64,000 nt of DNA from Bacteroidaceae bacterium. GTDB taxonomy: Bacteria; Bacteroidota; Bacteroidia; Bacteroidales; Bacteroidaceae. The notes beneath the pieces were generated by a model. That model had not been told where the DNA came from. It did no database searches and saw nothing but the letters and a program-made list of their open reading frames with translations. The translations under genes were made by a program, and so were the position numbers. Below are positions 16,940-25,547 of the stretch, piece by piece; the first letter of the stretch is position 1; every line of letters starts with the position of its first letter. The stretch is taken from positions 1-64,000 of the forward strand of contig JAFUPU010000020.1 of NCBI GenBank assembly GCA_017472635.1, written 5' to 3'.

Positions 16940-17812
16940 TTACTTCTCGATGTCCAACAGCTCAACCTCGAAAATCAGTGTAGAGAAAGGGGTAATCTTT
17001 CCACGTGAGCCCTCTGCTCCATAACCCAGTTCTGAGGGGATATAGAGTTCCCACTTAGAGCCAACAGGCATCATGGTCAATGCCTCGGTCCAACCTTTGA
17101 TAACGCGGTTAGCTTCGAAGCTCATGGGCTTGTTTCGTTTGTATGAACTGTCAAATTCGGTACCATCGAGCAATGTACCTCTGTAGTGTACCTTTACTCT
17201 TGAGGTGTCTGCAGGGATAGGACCGTTTCCTTGCTTGATAATCTTATATTGCAGACCGCTGGCGGTTGTCTGAACCCCCTCTTTGGTCTTGTTTTCAGCG
17301 AGGAACTTTTCTCCGGCTTCGATGTTGGCAGCATATTGCTTGCGTGCCTGTTCGTAACGGATAGCCTGCATGTTTGTTTCAAGATATTGGGTTGCCTCCA
17401 TCATGTTGATTTGCTCACCCTTTCCCAATGTACCGGCAATAAATCCGGCAATGATGTTGTCCTTGTTCAGCTGGCTGATGGTGTCTTCTGCCCCGAATAC
17501 CTGTTGGGTGAAACCGGGAATCCATTGTTCGCTAATCATCTGACCGATTTCCTTACCTGCATGGTAGGCTTTCTCTTGCTGAGTTGCCTCTTTGTAGGCA
17601 CCATCTTGCAGTCCTTTTACAAAATCTGCAATGTATGCAGTGTCAATACCCAAACGTCCGGCCAAATGCTCTTTCAATCCATTGGTCTGAACCAATCCGA
17701 ATGAGTAAGAAAGAGAGTCTACACCGTTGTTAAGCTCAGCCTTGGGGCTTTGAGCAGTACATGATGCGATGCTGGCAGCAGCAATCGCAACTAAAAAACT
17801 TACTTTTTTCAT
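16940..17812 (-). CDS. FKBP-type peptidyl-prolyl isomerase, lipoprotein
   Basis: 290 aa. The signal 'MKKVSFLVAIAAASIASC' ends in a lipobox. Residues about 25-175 form the helical FKBP_N dimerisation part ('VDSLSYSFGLVQTNGLKEHL') and about 185-290 the FKBP catalytic domain ('GLQYKIIKQGNGPIPADTSRVKVHYRGTLLDGTEFDSSY', split here as the family block, then 'VIKGWTEAL' and 'IPSELGYG'). It helps fold proteins in the periplasm. It is the second gene of an operon with a paralogous FKBP upstream; 121 bases between them carry a hairpin. Confidence 0.94.
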   Translation of the reverse strand: MKKVSFLVAIAAASIASCTAQSPKAELNNGVDSLSYSFGLVQTNGLKEHLAGRLGIDTAYIADFVKGLQDGAYKEATQQEKAYHAGKEIGQMISEQWIPGFTQQVFGAEDTISQLNKDNIIAGFIAGTLGKGEQINMMEATQYLETNMQAIRYEQARKQYAANIEAGEKFLAENKTKEGVQTTASGLQYKIIKQGNGPIPADTSRVKVHYRGTLLDGTEFDSSYKRNKPMSFEANRVIKGWTEALTMMPVGSKWELYIPSELGYGAEGSRGKITPFSTLIFEVELLDIEK

Positions 17813-17897
17813 TTTCTTTTTTACGATTTTTGTTATAGTTGTTATTTTCTTCGGTCTTTTTGCCCTCTCCTGTCCGACATTGTCAGAAGGCAGGGGT

Positions 17898-17932
17898 CTC
17901 CGCTATACTATATATAATAAGGTATAGGAGAT
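17898..17932 (-). repeat. Palindrome carrying the dispersed 17-mer, between two FKBP genes
   Basis: TCTCC-TATAC pairs with GTATA-(GC)-GGAGA around a loop; the arm and loop contain TATATAATAAGGTATAG (17911-17927), which recurs exactly at 33268 and, reversed, at 42163. It starts just after the stop of the upstream FKBP gene, so it may tune transcription or mRNA stability between the two cistrons. Confidence 0.65.
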
Positions 17933-17933
17933 T

Positions 17934-18518
17934 TTATAAAACTTCTATCAGTTCTACCTCAAAGATGAGGGTGCTGTGAGGAGGAATCATCTCGCCGGCT
18001 CCCTGTGCACCGTACCCCAATTCCGAGGGGATGTAAAGACGCCATTTGGCTCCCTCTTTCATCAGCTGCAATGCCTCTACCCATCCGGGTATTACCTGGC
18101 TGACACCGAACACAGCCGACTGTCCGCGTTTGATTGAGCTGTCAAACAGGGTTCCGTCGATGAGCGTACCTTCATAGTGGCAGCGTACCTGATCGGTAGC
18201 TTTGGGACTTTTGCCGGTTCCGGGGTTCAATATTTCATATTGCAATCCGCTTTCTGTGGTGAATACTCCCTCTTTTTCTTTATTTGCGGCAAGAAATGCA
18301 CTTCCTTTGGCAATGTTTTCGGCATTGACCTTCTTTTCCAACTCCTCGAAATAGTTGTTTACGATTTCACGTGCTTCATTGTGACTCATGGCGAGGTTCT
18401 TTCCCTTCAACACATCGTTGATGGCTTGAGAAAAGTCTTTCACATTGATGTCTCGGGCTCCCATTGCAAAAAGGTTCTGCCCTATTCCCAAGCCGATTGC
18501 ATAACTGAATTTGTCCAT
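17934..18518 (-). CDS. FKBP-type peptidyl-prolyl isomerase
   Basis: 194 aa, with no signal peptide (MDKFSYAIGLGIGQNL), so probably cytoplasmic. It has a short helical FKBP_N part (about 1-80) and an FKBP domain (about 88-194) with 'DQVRCHYEGTLIDGTLFDSS', 'VIPGWVEALQLM', 'YIPSELGYG' and 'LIFEVELIEVL'. It is a paralogue of the lipoprotein encoded downstream, so the operon supplies the same fold to two compartments. A -7 box lies at 18614-18621, leaving a leader of about 85 bases. Confidence 0.93.
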   Translation of the reverse strand: MDKFSYAIGLGIGQNLFAMGARDINVKDFSQAINDVLKGKNLAMSHNEAREIVNNYFEELEKKVNAENIAKGSAFLAANKEKEGVFTTESGLQYEILNPGTGKSPKATDQVRCHYEGTLIDGTLFDSSIKRGQSAVFGVSQVIPGWVEALQLMKEGAKWRLYIPSELGYGAQGAGEMIPPHSTLIFEVELIEVL

Positions 18519-18613
18519 CTGTATTCCATTATTTAGCAGTGTTGCATGCTATTAAACCATGCAGAGACTGCTTTTGTTTAATTAAAAATCAATTGTTTCC
18601 GATAAAAACGCTG

Positions 18614-18621
18614 CAAAGGTA
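18614..18621 (-). promoter_or_regulatory. -7 box TACCTTTG for the FKBP operon
   Basis: Minus-strand TACCTTTG, followed by GC, matches the consensus well. It is divergent from, and 45 bases away from, the sirtuin -7 box. Confidence 0.7.
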
Positions 18622-18666
18622 CGTCTTTTCTTTGAGCTACGGAGGTTATATTTCACTAAAATTTAT

Positions 18667-18674
18667 TATTTTTG
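18667..18674 (+). promoter_or_regulatory. -7 box TATTTTTG for the sirtuin gene
   Basis: TATTTTTG lies 27 bases before ATG 18702. A longer reading frame opens at 18672 inside this box, so the box decides the start at MKKIVVLSG. Confidence 0.65.
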
Positions 18675-18701
18675 TGGCATTATTCACTAAAAAAACGGAA
18701 T

Positions 18702-19403
18702 ATGAAGAAAATTGTAGTATTATCCGGTGCCGGAATGAGTGCTGAAAGTGGTATCAGCACGTTTCGCGACGCAGGAGGTTTGTGGGAGAAATATCCGGTC
18801 GAACAGGTGGCTACCCCCGAGGGATATGCCCGCAATCCGCAGTTGGTAATCGACTTTTATAACCAACGCCGCCGCCAGTTGCAGCTGGTACATCCCAACA
18901 GGGGGCACGAACTGCTTGCCGAGATGGAACGCGATTTTGACATTACCGTCGTAACACAGAATGTTGACAACCTCCACGAGCGTGCCGGAAGCAGCCATGT
19001 CATCCATTTGCATGGCGAACTCACAAAGGTGACCTCTTCCAACGACCCCAACAATCCCAACTTCATACGCGAGCTTACCCCCGAAGAGTGGGAAGTCAAA
19101 TTGGGTGACCTGGCACCGGATGGCAGCCAGCTCCGTCCGTTCATCGTATGGTTTGGTGAAGCTGTCCCTGCCATCGAAGCTGCTGCCGATGAAGTGATGA
19201 AGGCTGACGTGCTGGTCATCATCGGCACCTCCATGAATGTCTATCCGGCCGCCGGGCTGTTGAACTACGCACGCCGCGATGCCAAGGTCTTCTTGATTGA
19301 CCCCAATGAGGTGAATGTTTCTGCCGCCAGAGAGATTGAAGTCATCCGCAAGGGGGCATCCGAAGGGGTAGCCCGGTTGCGCGAATTATTAGAGCAACTG
19401 TAG
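18702..19403 (+). CDS. cobB: Sir2-family NAD-dependent protein deacylase without zinc cysteines
   Basis: 233 aa. Rossmann-fold NAD site 'VLSGAGMSAESGISTFRDAGGLW' is at the start (blocks 'GAGMSAESGI' and 'FRD'). 'TQNVDNLHERAG' (84-95) and catalytic His103 in 'HLHGE' are intact. Tyr53 and Arg56 in 'FYNQRRR' are the Y-x-x-R pair that lets CobB and SIRT5 remove succinyl and malonyl groups. The zinc-binding CxxC pairs expected between 'HLHGEL' and 'RPFIVWFGE' are absent; that segment has no cysteine. Acts in the cytoplasm on lysine acylations. The rubredoxin gene follows after 72 bases. Confidence 0.93.
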   Translation: MKKIVVLSGAGMSAESGISTFRDAGGLWEKYPVEQVATPEGYARNPQLVIDFYNQRRRQLQLVHPNRGHELLAEMERDFDITVVTQNVDNLHERAGSSHVIHLHGELTKVTSSNDPNNPNFIRELTPEEWEVKLGDLAPDGSQLRPFIVWFGEAVPAIEAAADEVMKADVLVIIGTSMNVYPAAGLLNYARRDAKVFLIDPNEVNVSAAREIEVIRKGASEGVARLRELLEQL

Positions 19404-19475
19404 ATATCAATTGCCCAAGCAAACTTTTTTGAGGCTGATTATGTTTTTTATGTATAACCGATAAAGTAATTGTTT

Positions 19476-19640
19476 ATGAGTAAATTTGTATGCACCGTGT
19501 GCGATTGGGTTTATGACCCACAGAAAGGCGATCCTGAAAACGGCATTCTGCCGGGTACCACATTCGACGAGCTGCCCGAAGATTGGGTTTGTCCGGTATG
19601 TGGAGTAGGCAAAGAGTCATTTGAAGAGGTCGCTGAGTAA
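19476..19640 (+). CDS. Rubredoxin
   Basis: 54 aa, read directly from ATG 19476 to TAA 19638-19640. The two iron-binding pairs are seen: '[11 protein letters not shown]' (Cys6, Cys9) and '[10 protein letters not shown]' (Cys39, Cys42), with the usual spacing of 29 residues between pairs. It is a small one-iron electron carrier, in anaerobes often serving oxygen or peroxide detoxification. It follows the sirtuin gene and is closed by a strong terminator. Confidence 0.97.
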   Translation: MSKFVCTVCDWVYDPQKGDPENGILPGTTFDELPEDWVCPVCGVGKESFEEVAE

Positions 19641-19654
19641 AAGCCTCTTTGTCT

Positions 19655-19695
19655 TCATGTCCTGAGGGAGTCCTTTCTCCTTTCACCGGACATGA
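19655..19695 (+). terminator. Hairpin after the rubredoxin gene
   Basis: TCATGTCC (19655-19662) pairs with GGACATGA (19688-19695) and an inner GGGAG/CTCC pair is present. It has no strong U run and is followed at once by a second, stronger hairpin. Confidence 0.45.
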
Positions 19696-19699
19696 GGTT

Positions 19700-19756
19700 A
19701 CAGGTTACGCAAGTCTCACAACAACAATCAGTGAGTTTGCGTAACCTGTTTTTTTT
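19700..19756 (+). terminator. Strong Rho-independent terminator
   Basis: ACAGGTTACGCAA (19700-19712) pairs with TTGCGTAACCTGT (19737-19749), with a further CTCAC/GTGAG pair near the loop, and is followed by eight T. It closes the sirtuin-rubredoxin unit. Confidence 0.9.
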
Positions 19757-19843
19757 CATGCCGTCCGACAGATAAAAAAACGTGAGCAGAGAAGACTCTC
19801 TGCCCACGCACCAATAATGTATACTAATTTTGTGTTTTTCTGC

Positions 19844-21811
19844 TTATTCCTCTGTGCAGATAAGCTTGGTAGTCTCCACTGTACCGTCAGAGTAAACTGT
19901 ACGCACAATGTTGATACCCTTTACAGCTACAGGCACGGGCATACCATCTTGTGTATAGATTTGGCTGCTTACGGCGTAGCGGTTAGGAGCTACAGCGTCC
20001 TCGATTACCTCTTCAACATCGGTTGCCGGACGGTTTACAGGAACGATTTCCTCTTTGTAGCCGGGACCGTAGATAGAGATGATACCCTTAGCAAAGAACT
20101 TCTCGCTAATCAAAGCCTTACCGGCAGAGTCAGCTTGAGCTGAGTCAGCATATTGGGTATAGATATCCAACGGATAGTAGCTGTAACCTTCGGGGAGGGC
20201 ATTCCAGTAAGTTCCGTCCTCCTTGGTGTTGCTTCTGAAGTCAACAGCCTGGTTGATTGTCCAGCTCAAGGTATCAATCTTAGAGATGTTGCAGAACAAT
20301 GTGTCGCGGTCTTTCTTTGAGGGGTTCTTGAAGTTTTCAAACATCCAGCTCCAAGCATTCTTCAGTGAGTCGCGCTTCTCAACGGTGTAAGTACCGGTTG
20401 TATCGGCAGCAATCAAGCTGTCGAGCAAAGCATCAGCACCTGCCCAATCGCGGAAACGGGTACCGGTTGTATCTGTTTCATATACAGTGTTAGGTACGAA
20501 CTCGTCAGCAACAACCACTTGGTAGTCACCGGCTACAGGGTTAGCGTGGAACTCATCGAGGATGTTTACATAGATACGAGTGCTGGCACCTGAGATGTAG
20601 CACTTCGGAGCGCGTGCACCCTTTACAATCAAGCGGTCATAGTCACCGTTTCCACCGAAGTCAAGCTCGAGACCATTGTAGTTATTGAGGTAAACGCTAC
20701 CACCTACGGTCAAGTCACCGGTCTTGTAGTAAGCTTCACCCGGAACGATGTTACGTCCGCTACCCTCTTTCATTGAGATACCGCAGGCAAGGATACCGTT
20801 ACCACCTACGAAACCACCTGAGTTACGAACCGAAACCTCGTTCAACATGCCGGTAAAGATAGAATCCTTACCATTGATCCATACACCGCAGTTACGTGGG
20901 TAAGCCCATTTTCCTACATACTGGATGTCAGAGAGGAAAGTAGCGTTACCGCCGGCATAAAGTTCAAAGTTACGTGCCGAGCTACCTCCGGTAACCGATG
21001 CGTAGTTGTATGTCCAGTCTTGGTCGTGACGGAAGAAGATGTGTCCGGTTCCGTTCTCGATGCTGATATTCTCGCCTTCGATTGCAGGATAACCCATCGG
21101 GATATTGCTGTCGTATACCTTAATTAAGGAATTGTCGGGTACACTCATCACGAAAGGAATACCATTCCAGCATACGGCACCTGATGCTTTGTCATAGTAA
21201 TTGTTACAACTCCAGCAGTTACCCGGGAATCCGCTACCAATCAGCAAGGTGTTGTTAGCTGAACCATCTTTATACTTGATGGTCACTTTACCGAAGTAGC
21301 TGTAGAAGTTGGCTTTCAACACTGTTGAGTCACCTACAACGATTGTCAGGTCACAGGCACTGTCACCGGGGAGAGAAGAGATTGTTCCTCCGAAATAAGA
21401 TTTACTGTCGGCTACGATGGTTGCAGTACCACCGATAACGAAATTGAAAGGCACAGCAGTCACCAACTCACCGGTTGTCGGGTCGCTCACGTCATTAGCA
21501 CCCACCAAGTCAGAGGGGAAGATTGCGTCATCAGGATTGGGATACCAAGTTTCGGGTGAGTCAAACATCACCAACTCAGCACCATCAATCAGGGTTACTG
21601 AGGTTCCATCACCAAAGGGCAAACCACATGTGTTCATGGCTTCGTTACCCAAAGTCACTTTAGCACCGGCAATGGTCAAGGCTTCGTCACCATAAATCCA
21701 AGAATATGGATTGGTAAGTTCCGTATCCTCCATGATTACCGACTGTGCTTGTGCATTGTTTGCAGCAAATGCAAGAATCGCTGCAGCGGTCAGGTAGAAT
21801 TTTTTGTTCAT
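19844..21811 (-). CDS. Secreted beta-rich surface protein with degenerate T9SS-like tail
   Basis: 655 aa, signal peptide MNKKFYLTAAAILAFAANNAQAQ. The body is a run of short strands with turns rich in Gly and Asn ('GTATIVADSKSYFGGTIS', 'GDLTVGGSVYLNNYNGLELDFGGNGDYDRLIVKG'), the look of a right-handed beta-helix; no catalytic motif is recognised. The last 50 residues ('AVSSQIYTQDGMPVPVAV', 'GINIVRTVYSDGTVETTKLI') follow the pattern of a type A sorting tail but are not canonical. Its promoter carries the same tandem sites as the GH2 gene at 25603, so it is probably a target of the AraC-type regulator encoded just upstream. A carbohydrate-binding or adhesive role is a guess. Confidence 0.78.
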   Translation of the reverse strand: MNKKFYLTAAAILAFAANNAQAQSVIMEDTELTNPYSWIYGDEALTIAGAKVTLGNEAMNTCGLPFGDGTSVTLIDGAELVMFDSPETWYPNPDDAIFPSDLVGANDVSDPTTGELVTAVPFNFVIGGTATIVADSKSYFGGTISSLPGDSACDLTIVVGDSTVLKANFYSYFGKVTIKYKDGSANNTLLIGSGFPGNCWSCNNYYDKASGAVCWNGIPFVMSVPDNSLIKVYDSNIPMGYPAIEGENISIENGTGHIFFRHDQDWTYNYASVTGGSSARNFELYAGGNATFLSDIQYVGKWAYPRNCGVWINGKDSIFTGMLNEVSVRNSGGFVGGNGILACGISMKEGSGRNIVPGEAYYKTGDLTVGGSVYLNNYNGLELDFGGNGDYDRLIVKGARAPKCYISGASTRIYVNILDEFHANPVAGDYQVVVADEFVPNTVYETDTTGTRFRDWAGADALLDSLIAADTTGTYTVEKRDSLKNAWSWMFENFKNPSKKDRDTLFCNISKIDTLSWTINQAVDFRSNTKEDGTYWNALPEGYSYYPLDIYTQYADSAQADSAGKALISEKFFAKGIISIYGPGYKEEIVPVNRPATDVEEVIEDAVAPNRYAVSSQIYTQDGMPVPVAVKGINIVRTVYSDGTVETTKLICTEE

Positions 21812-21851
21812 AACTGTTTGTTTTTAGTTAATATTAGCGATAATTTGACGG

Positions 21852-21859
21852 CAAAGATA
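21852..21859 (-). promoter_or_regulatory. -7 box TATCTTTG for the 655-aa secreted protein gene
   Basis: Minus-strand TATCTTTG followed by GC. It lies exactly 30 bases downstream of the proximal 18-bp site at 21880-21897. Confidence 0.75.
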
Positions 21860-21879
21860 GATAAAAGCACCTGTTTACT

Positions 21880-21918
21880 CTATAAGAAATGTCGCAACGA
21901 CTATCAAAAATGTATCAA
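21880..21918 (-). promoter_or_regulatory. Tandem 18-bp operator (two half-sites, 21-bp period)
   Basis: Read on the minus strand: distal site TTGATACATTTTTGATAG (21918-21901) and proximal site TTGCGACATTTCTTATAG (21897-21880). Both fit TTGnnACAn5(T/G)ATAG, and their starts are 21 bases apart, two helical turns. The same arrangement stands before the GH2 gene. Probable binding site of the AraC-type regulator at 21969-24716. Confidence 0.75.
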
Positions 21919-21942
21919 ACATGTTTTATAACATAAAAAAAC

Positions 21943-21970
21943 AGCCCTTTTCCTGCTCAGGACAAGGGCT
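21943..21970 (-). terminator. Terminator of the AraC-type regulator gene
   Basis: AGCCCTT (21943-21949) pairs with AAGGGCT (21964-21970), with seven T following on the minus strand. The TAG stop (21969-21971) is inside the stem. Confidence 0.8.
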
Positions 21971-24716
21971 ATTTGTATTTTGTCGGCAGAATGCCGTATT
22001 GCTTCTTGAAGGCTTGGGTGAAATAGCTGGGGGTGCTGAATCCGACAGCGTAGGCAATCTCGCTTACATTCATTTTTCCCTCTTTGAGCAACCCCACTGC
22101 TCGCTGCAGGCGTTTGATTCGCATCAGTTCCACGGGGGTTGTGCCGGTTGCCGCTTTTATCTTCCGGTGCAAGTTGGCGCGACTCATGAACATGTCGTTT
22201 GCCAAATCCTCTACCGAGTAGTCCGAGTCGGTCAGGTGCTGCTCAATGAATGCGTCTATCTTGTTGAGAAACTCCTCTTCGGAAGTCGGTGAAACCATAG
22301 CCGCATCAGACTCTTCTTCGGCTGCTTTCATCCTGGCAAGTGCCTCTTCAGCCAGCTGTTCGGCTATGCGCATGTTTTCGCGCTGGCGCTGTTTCACCCG
22401 GCGTGTCCACTCGGCACCGGCTGCCACCACAAGCAATACCAGCAATGCCCACAGCCATTTTTGCTGATACCAAGGCAGCGCACGGTGAATCTTCACCGTC
22501 AACACGCTGTCGCTCCACACCCCTTCGGGGGTTGTCGCGCGTACCTCTATATAATGATTGCCTCCCGAGAGGGACATCAGCTTGATGCTGTTTTCACCTG
22601 CAGGCAGCAGGGTCCAGTCGTCACCTCCCTGCTTGCGCCATGCCAGACACTGCCGGGAGGCACCGGGCAGGTTCAAGGTCGAGAAGTAGAGTTCTACATT
22701 CTCCTCCCCTATCGTCAATGCAGCCTCGTCGCCCTTGGCTATCTCTATCCGGTTGTGCCCATCACCGGTCTTATAGGCTGTGAGGTACAGAGGCACACGA
22801 ACCTTTTGGCAGGCAGGTGCAAGGATTTCCGCTTTCATCCGTACGATTCCGTGCGTTCCGCCTATGTGCATATTTCCGTGTGGGTCGGAGCGCAAGCTCC
22901 ACAGGTGTTCCATATCCAATTCTGTTCCCGCAGCCCGAACGGTACGTGTGCTCTTGCTTTGCGGGTTGAACACAATCAGACTCCGCTCGTACAGCAGCCA
23001 GATGTTGTCATCGTTGTCTATGGCCGCATCCATGATGGTGTTTCCCGTCAGTCCGATTTCGCGTGTAAACGAGGTGATGCTCTTCTTGGCAGGTTCATAG
23101 CGATAGATGCCTCCCTGATTGGTTGTCGCCCACACGTCGTTTGCCGATGAGACCAGCAGCCGCGAGCATGCTTCGGGCAGGTCGAAGCTTTCTTCATCCG
23201 CTCCATCGGGAGAGATGACCAGCAACTGCTTCTCTTCCGTCGAGATTATGAGGGTTCCATCAGTCAGCGAGGTCAGCGCAATGACAATTCCTGTTTCAGG
23301 GCAATTGTTTGTCAGGCGTTTTTGGCGGATGTCATATTTCCATATCCCCTTGTTTGTCCCTAACCAGAAGTTACCGTGTGCATCTTCGTGGAAAAGACGC
23401 ACGTGCTCGTCTTCACCCAACGAGTAGGTGAAGAGCGTCTCTTGTCTGACCTCCCCTCCTTCCCAGTAATAGCGAATCAGGTCGTTGCTTTTCCTCACGG
23501 CATAGATGCCCGCTGCAGTGTTGCATTTGGCTGCATTGATGATTTTGTCGGAGCTTGCCAGCTCCACGAATGCTCCACCAACCGGTTGGAATCCATATTT
23601 TCGGGTATGCTCATCCATCAGCCAATACCCTTCGTTGTCGGCAAAGAGTCGGTCAGGCGTGGTAGTGGTCGTGAGCTTATAGGGTTTCTGACTGTTGTCA
23701 GCGTCAGTCAGTGTCACCACACTGACGCCTGACTGTGCGTCAATCAGCCACAATCTGTCTTGACTGTCTATTGTGAAGTTTTCCAGCTTTTTGCTCTCCA
23801 CTCCGGGTATCAGCCGCTCGGCTTCTTCACCGATTATGCGACGCAAGGTGTCGGCTCCGGTCAGTTCAAACAGGTGCAGGTATCCGGTCTCGGCATGTCC
23901 CACCAAATACTCCTCTCCCCATTGGACCATTTTCCCTAACTTCCGTTCAGCCGATGGCGATACGATGCGTGTCACCCGTTGCTCCACCAACCGCTCTTTG
24001 CCGGTCGTTGCTGTAGCGGTATAACGGATGATGCCGCGTCCCCACACCGACACCCAATGGCTCTTCGTGTTCCGGTCTTGCAGGATATAGGCAGGAGTCT
24101 GCTTGTAGGGCATCTCTATGGGGATGAAACTGTCTGCTTCAGCCACATAGCGTGCCAGGTTTTCGCGACGGACGATGCGCCACAGCACCCCCTCGTTGTC
24201 CTCGTAGACCTGGGTGAGGCGTTGGTTTATGGGGTACGACGCGACCTTCTTCCCCTGCTTGTCGTAGCGTATGAGCCGCTCGTTGGTCGACAGCCACACC
24301 TCTCCATTGCGGGTGGCATCGAGCGTATTGATTACCCACTCCTTTACCTCCTCGTCTTCTATGGAGGTCAGGCTGTAGTCGCGCTTGTCGATGATGTAGG
24401 CACCGCGTTTGGTGCCGAACCAAATGTTGCCACCGGCATCTTCAGTGATGCAGGTGATGTAGTTGCTCCTTATCAGATCGGGGTGGTGGATGTCGGCACG
24501 GTAGCAGGTGGTACGGTAGCCGTCGTCTTGATAAAGTCCTTCATTGGTGCGGTACCAGGCATATCCGTCGCTGTCGAAAAAGATGTCTCTGATGTGTTGC
24601 GGGAGGTGTTGGGCGGTAAAAGGGAGAGCCATACCTACCTTTTCAGCTGAAACTTTGCAAAGCATCAGCGGAAGCAACAGTAGCAGGATGGCTGTCAGTT
24701 TTCTCATCTCTCTCAC
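21969..24716 (-). CDS. Transmembrane beta-propeller sensor fused to AraC DNA-binding domain (no kinase)
   Basis: 915 aa, signal sequence MREMRKLTAILLLLLPLMLCKVSA. About 30-660 are two-component-propeller repeats ('RDIFFDSDGYAWYRTNEGLY', 'ITEDAGGNIWFGTKRGAYII', 'DAHGNFWLGTNKGIW', 'NDVWATTNQGGIYRY'). A Y_Y_Y domain follows (about 670-740), then one membrane helix (about 750-770, 'WLWALLVLLVVAAG'), a short coiled coil and a C-terminal AraC domain (about 812-910, 'YSVEDLANDMFMSRANLHRKI', 'SEIAYAVGFSTPSYFTQAFKKQYG'). It resembles a hybrid two-component sensor of glycan utilisation, but histidine kinase, ATPase and receiver domains are missing, so the signal must pass straight through the membrane. 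Likely targets are the genes on both sides. Confidence 0.92.
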   Translation of the reverse strand: MREMRKLTAILLLLLPLMLCKVSAEKVGMALPFTAQHLPQHIRDIFFDSDGYAWYRTNEGLYQDDGYRTTCYRADIHHPDLIRSNYITCITEDAGGNIWFGTKRGAYIIDKRDYSLTSIEDEEVKEWVINTLDATRNGEVWLSTNERLIRYDKQGKKVASYPINQRLTQVYEDNEGVLWRIVRRENLARYVAEADSFIPIEMPYKQTPAYILQDRNTKSHWVSVWGRGIIRYTATATTGKERLVEQRVTRIVSPSAERKLGKMVQWGEEYLVGHAETGYLHLFELTGADTLRRIIGEEAERLIPGVESKKLENFTIDSQDRLWLIDAQSGVSVVTLTDADNSQKPYKLTTTTTPDRLFADNEGYWLMDEHTRKYGFQPVGGAFVELASSDKIINAAKCNTAAGIYAVRKSNDLIRYYWEGGEVRQETLFTYSLGEDEHVRLFHEDAHGNFWLGTNKGIWKYDIRQKRLTNNCPETGIVIALTSLTDGTLIISTEEKQLLVISPDGADEESFDLPEACSRLLVSSANDVWATTNQGGIYRYEPAKKSITSFTREIGLTGNTIMDAAIDNDDNIWLLYERSLIVFNPQSKSTRTVRAAGTELDMEHLWSLRSDPHGNMHIGGTHGIVRMKAEILAPACQKVRVPLYLTAYKTGDGHNRIEIAKGDEAALTIGEENVELYFSTLNLPGASRQCLAWRKQGGDDWTLLPAGENSIKLMSLSGGNHYIEVRATTPEGVWSDSVLTVKIHRALPWYQQKWLWALLVLLVVAAGAEWTRRVKQRQRENMRIAEQLAEEALARMKAAEEESDAAMVSPTSEEEFLNKIDAFIEQHLTDSDYSVEDLANDMFMSRANLHRKIKAATGTTPVELMRIKRLQRAVGLLKEGKMNVSEIAYAVGFSTPSYFTQAFKKQYGILPTKYK

Positions 24717-24740
24717 ACGTTTTCGTCAGTATTATAGACG

Positions 24741-24748
24741 CAAAGTTA
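24741..24748 (-). promoter_or_regulatory. -7 box TAACTTTG for the AraC-type regulator
   Basis: Minus-strand TAACTTTG, 25 bases before the start at 24716. The tandem 18-bp sites are not seen upstream of it, so no autoregulation through them is suggested. Confidence 0.65.
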
Positions 24749-25201
24749 GCAAATTCTTGTTGCATGGCAAACTTTTTTGCGTTTTTTTGAGATACCGGCC
24801 AAACAAAAACAGCCATTTGACAACAAGCAGACGATAAAGACAGGAGATTTCCCGATGAAGAATGAAGATTCCGTCCGCCTGTTTTGTCCGCTTATCTGAT
24901 AGCCGGTTCTCTTCCATACTGTCGGCAAATCTGACTATATACGGGACAGATGAAAAAAACCGCCGGTTTGTTTTCAGGGGTATACCGGCATTCCCGAGCA
25001 GGAAAAAGGCTCTCAGCGGGGCTAAAAAGGGGCTGTTTTGCAGGCGGGATTTTTTAAGAAAGAGAAAAAGGGGTTGTTTTGACCGTTTTTTTTATTTTTC
25101 CACCTCTTTTCAAGGAAGAAAGCGGGAAATTACCTCATACCGGGTGGGATATGACACAAAAAGGTGGGTTTGAGCGAATATTGGTCGGCTCTGACGGCTG
25201 A

Positions 25202-25254
25202 GTCCCAGGACCCGGTGCATTTTCTCCAGGACTTATCCCGCCAGGTCCTGGGAC
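25202..25254. repeat. Inverted repeat GTCCCAGGACC
   Basis: GTCCCAGGACC (25202-25212) and its exact complement (25244-25254) flank a further CCAGGACT, and GGTCCTGG follows at 25266. This oligomer cluster resembles in style those at 46574 and 63536. Confidence 0.6.
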
Positions 25255-25488
25255 CGACACTGCCCGGTCCTGGCAAAATTGGAAAGAATCCAGCCATTTC
25301 CGGCTCTGTTTTTGCCTCTTTTTGGCAATGTAAAGGCTACAATAAAAAGTGCGTACAAAGATTTTTCGCAGCATCCGGAAACACATTTGTGTGGTTATTT
25401 CCATTTTCTTGCATACGGCTTCCTGCAGCAAGTTGCCGCAACATCCAACCAGAGGATATCCGGACAAAAAAATCGGGAATCTCCCCTA

Positions 25489-25527
25489 TTGCGACAATAT
25501 TTATAGGGTTTGCGACATAAATGATAG
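25489..25527 (+). promoter_or_regulatory. Tandem 18-bp operator of the GH2 gene
   Basis: TTGCGACAATATTTATAG (25489-25506) and TTGCGACATAAATGATAG (25510-25527), starts 21 bases apart. There are exactly 30 bases between the proximal TTGCGACA and the -7 box, as in the promoter of the 655-aa gene. Probable AraC-regulator binding site. Confidence 0.75.
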
Positions 25528-25547
25528 TCTATGCTAAAGAAAATACC

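Noticed and set aside
24862..25537. Several overlapping open frames of 60-118 codons before the GH2 gene
   Set aside because: Low-complexity products, frames on both strands, no family resemblance, and they overlap the operator and promoter.
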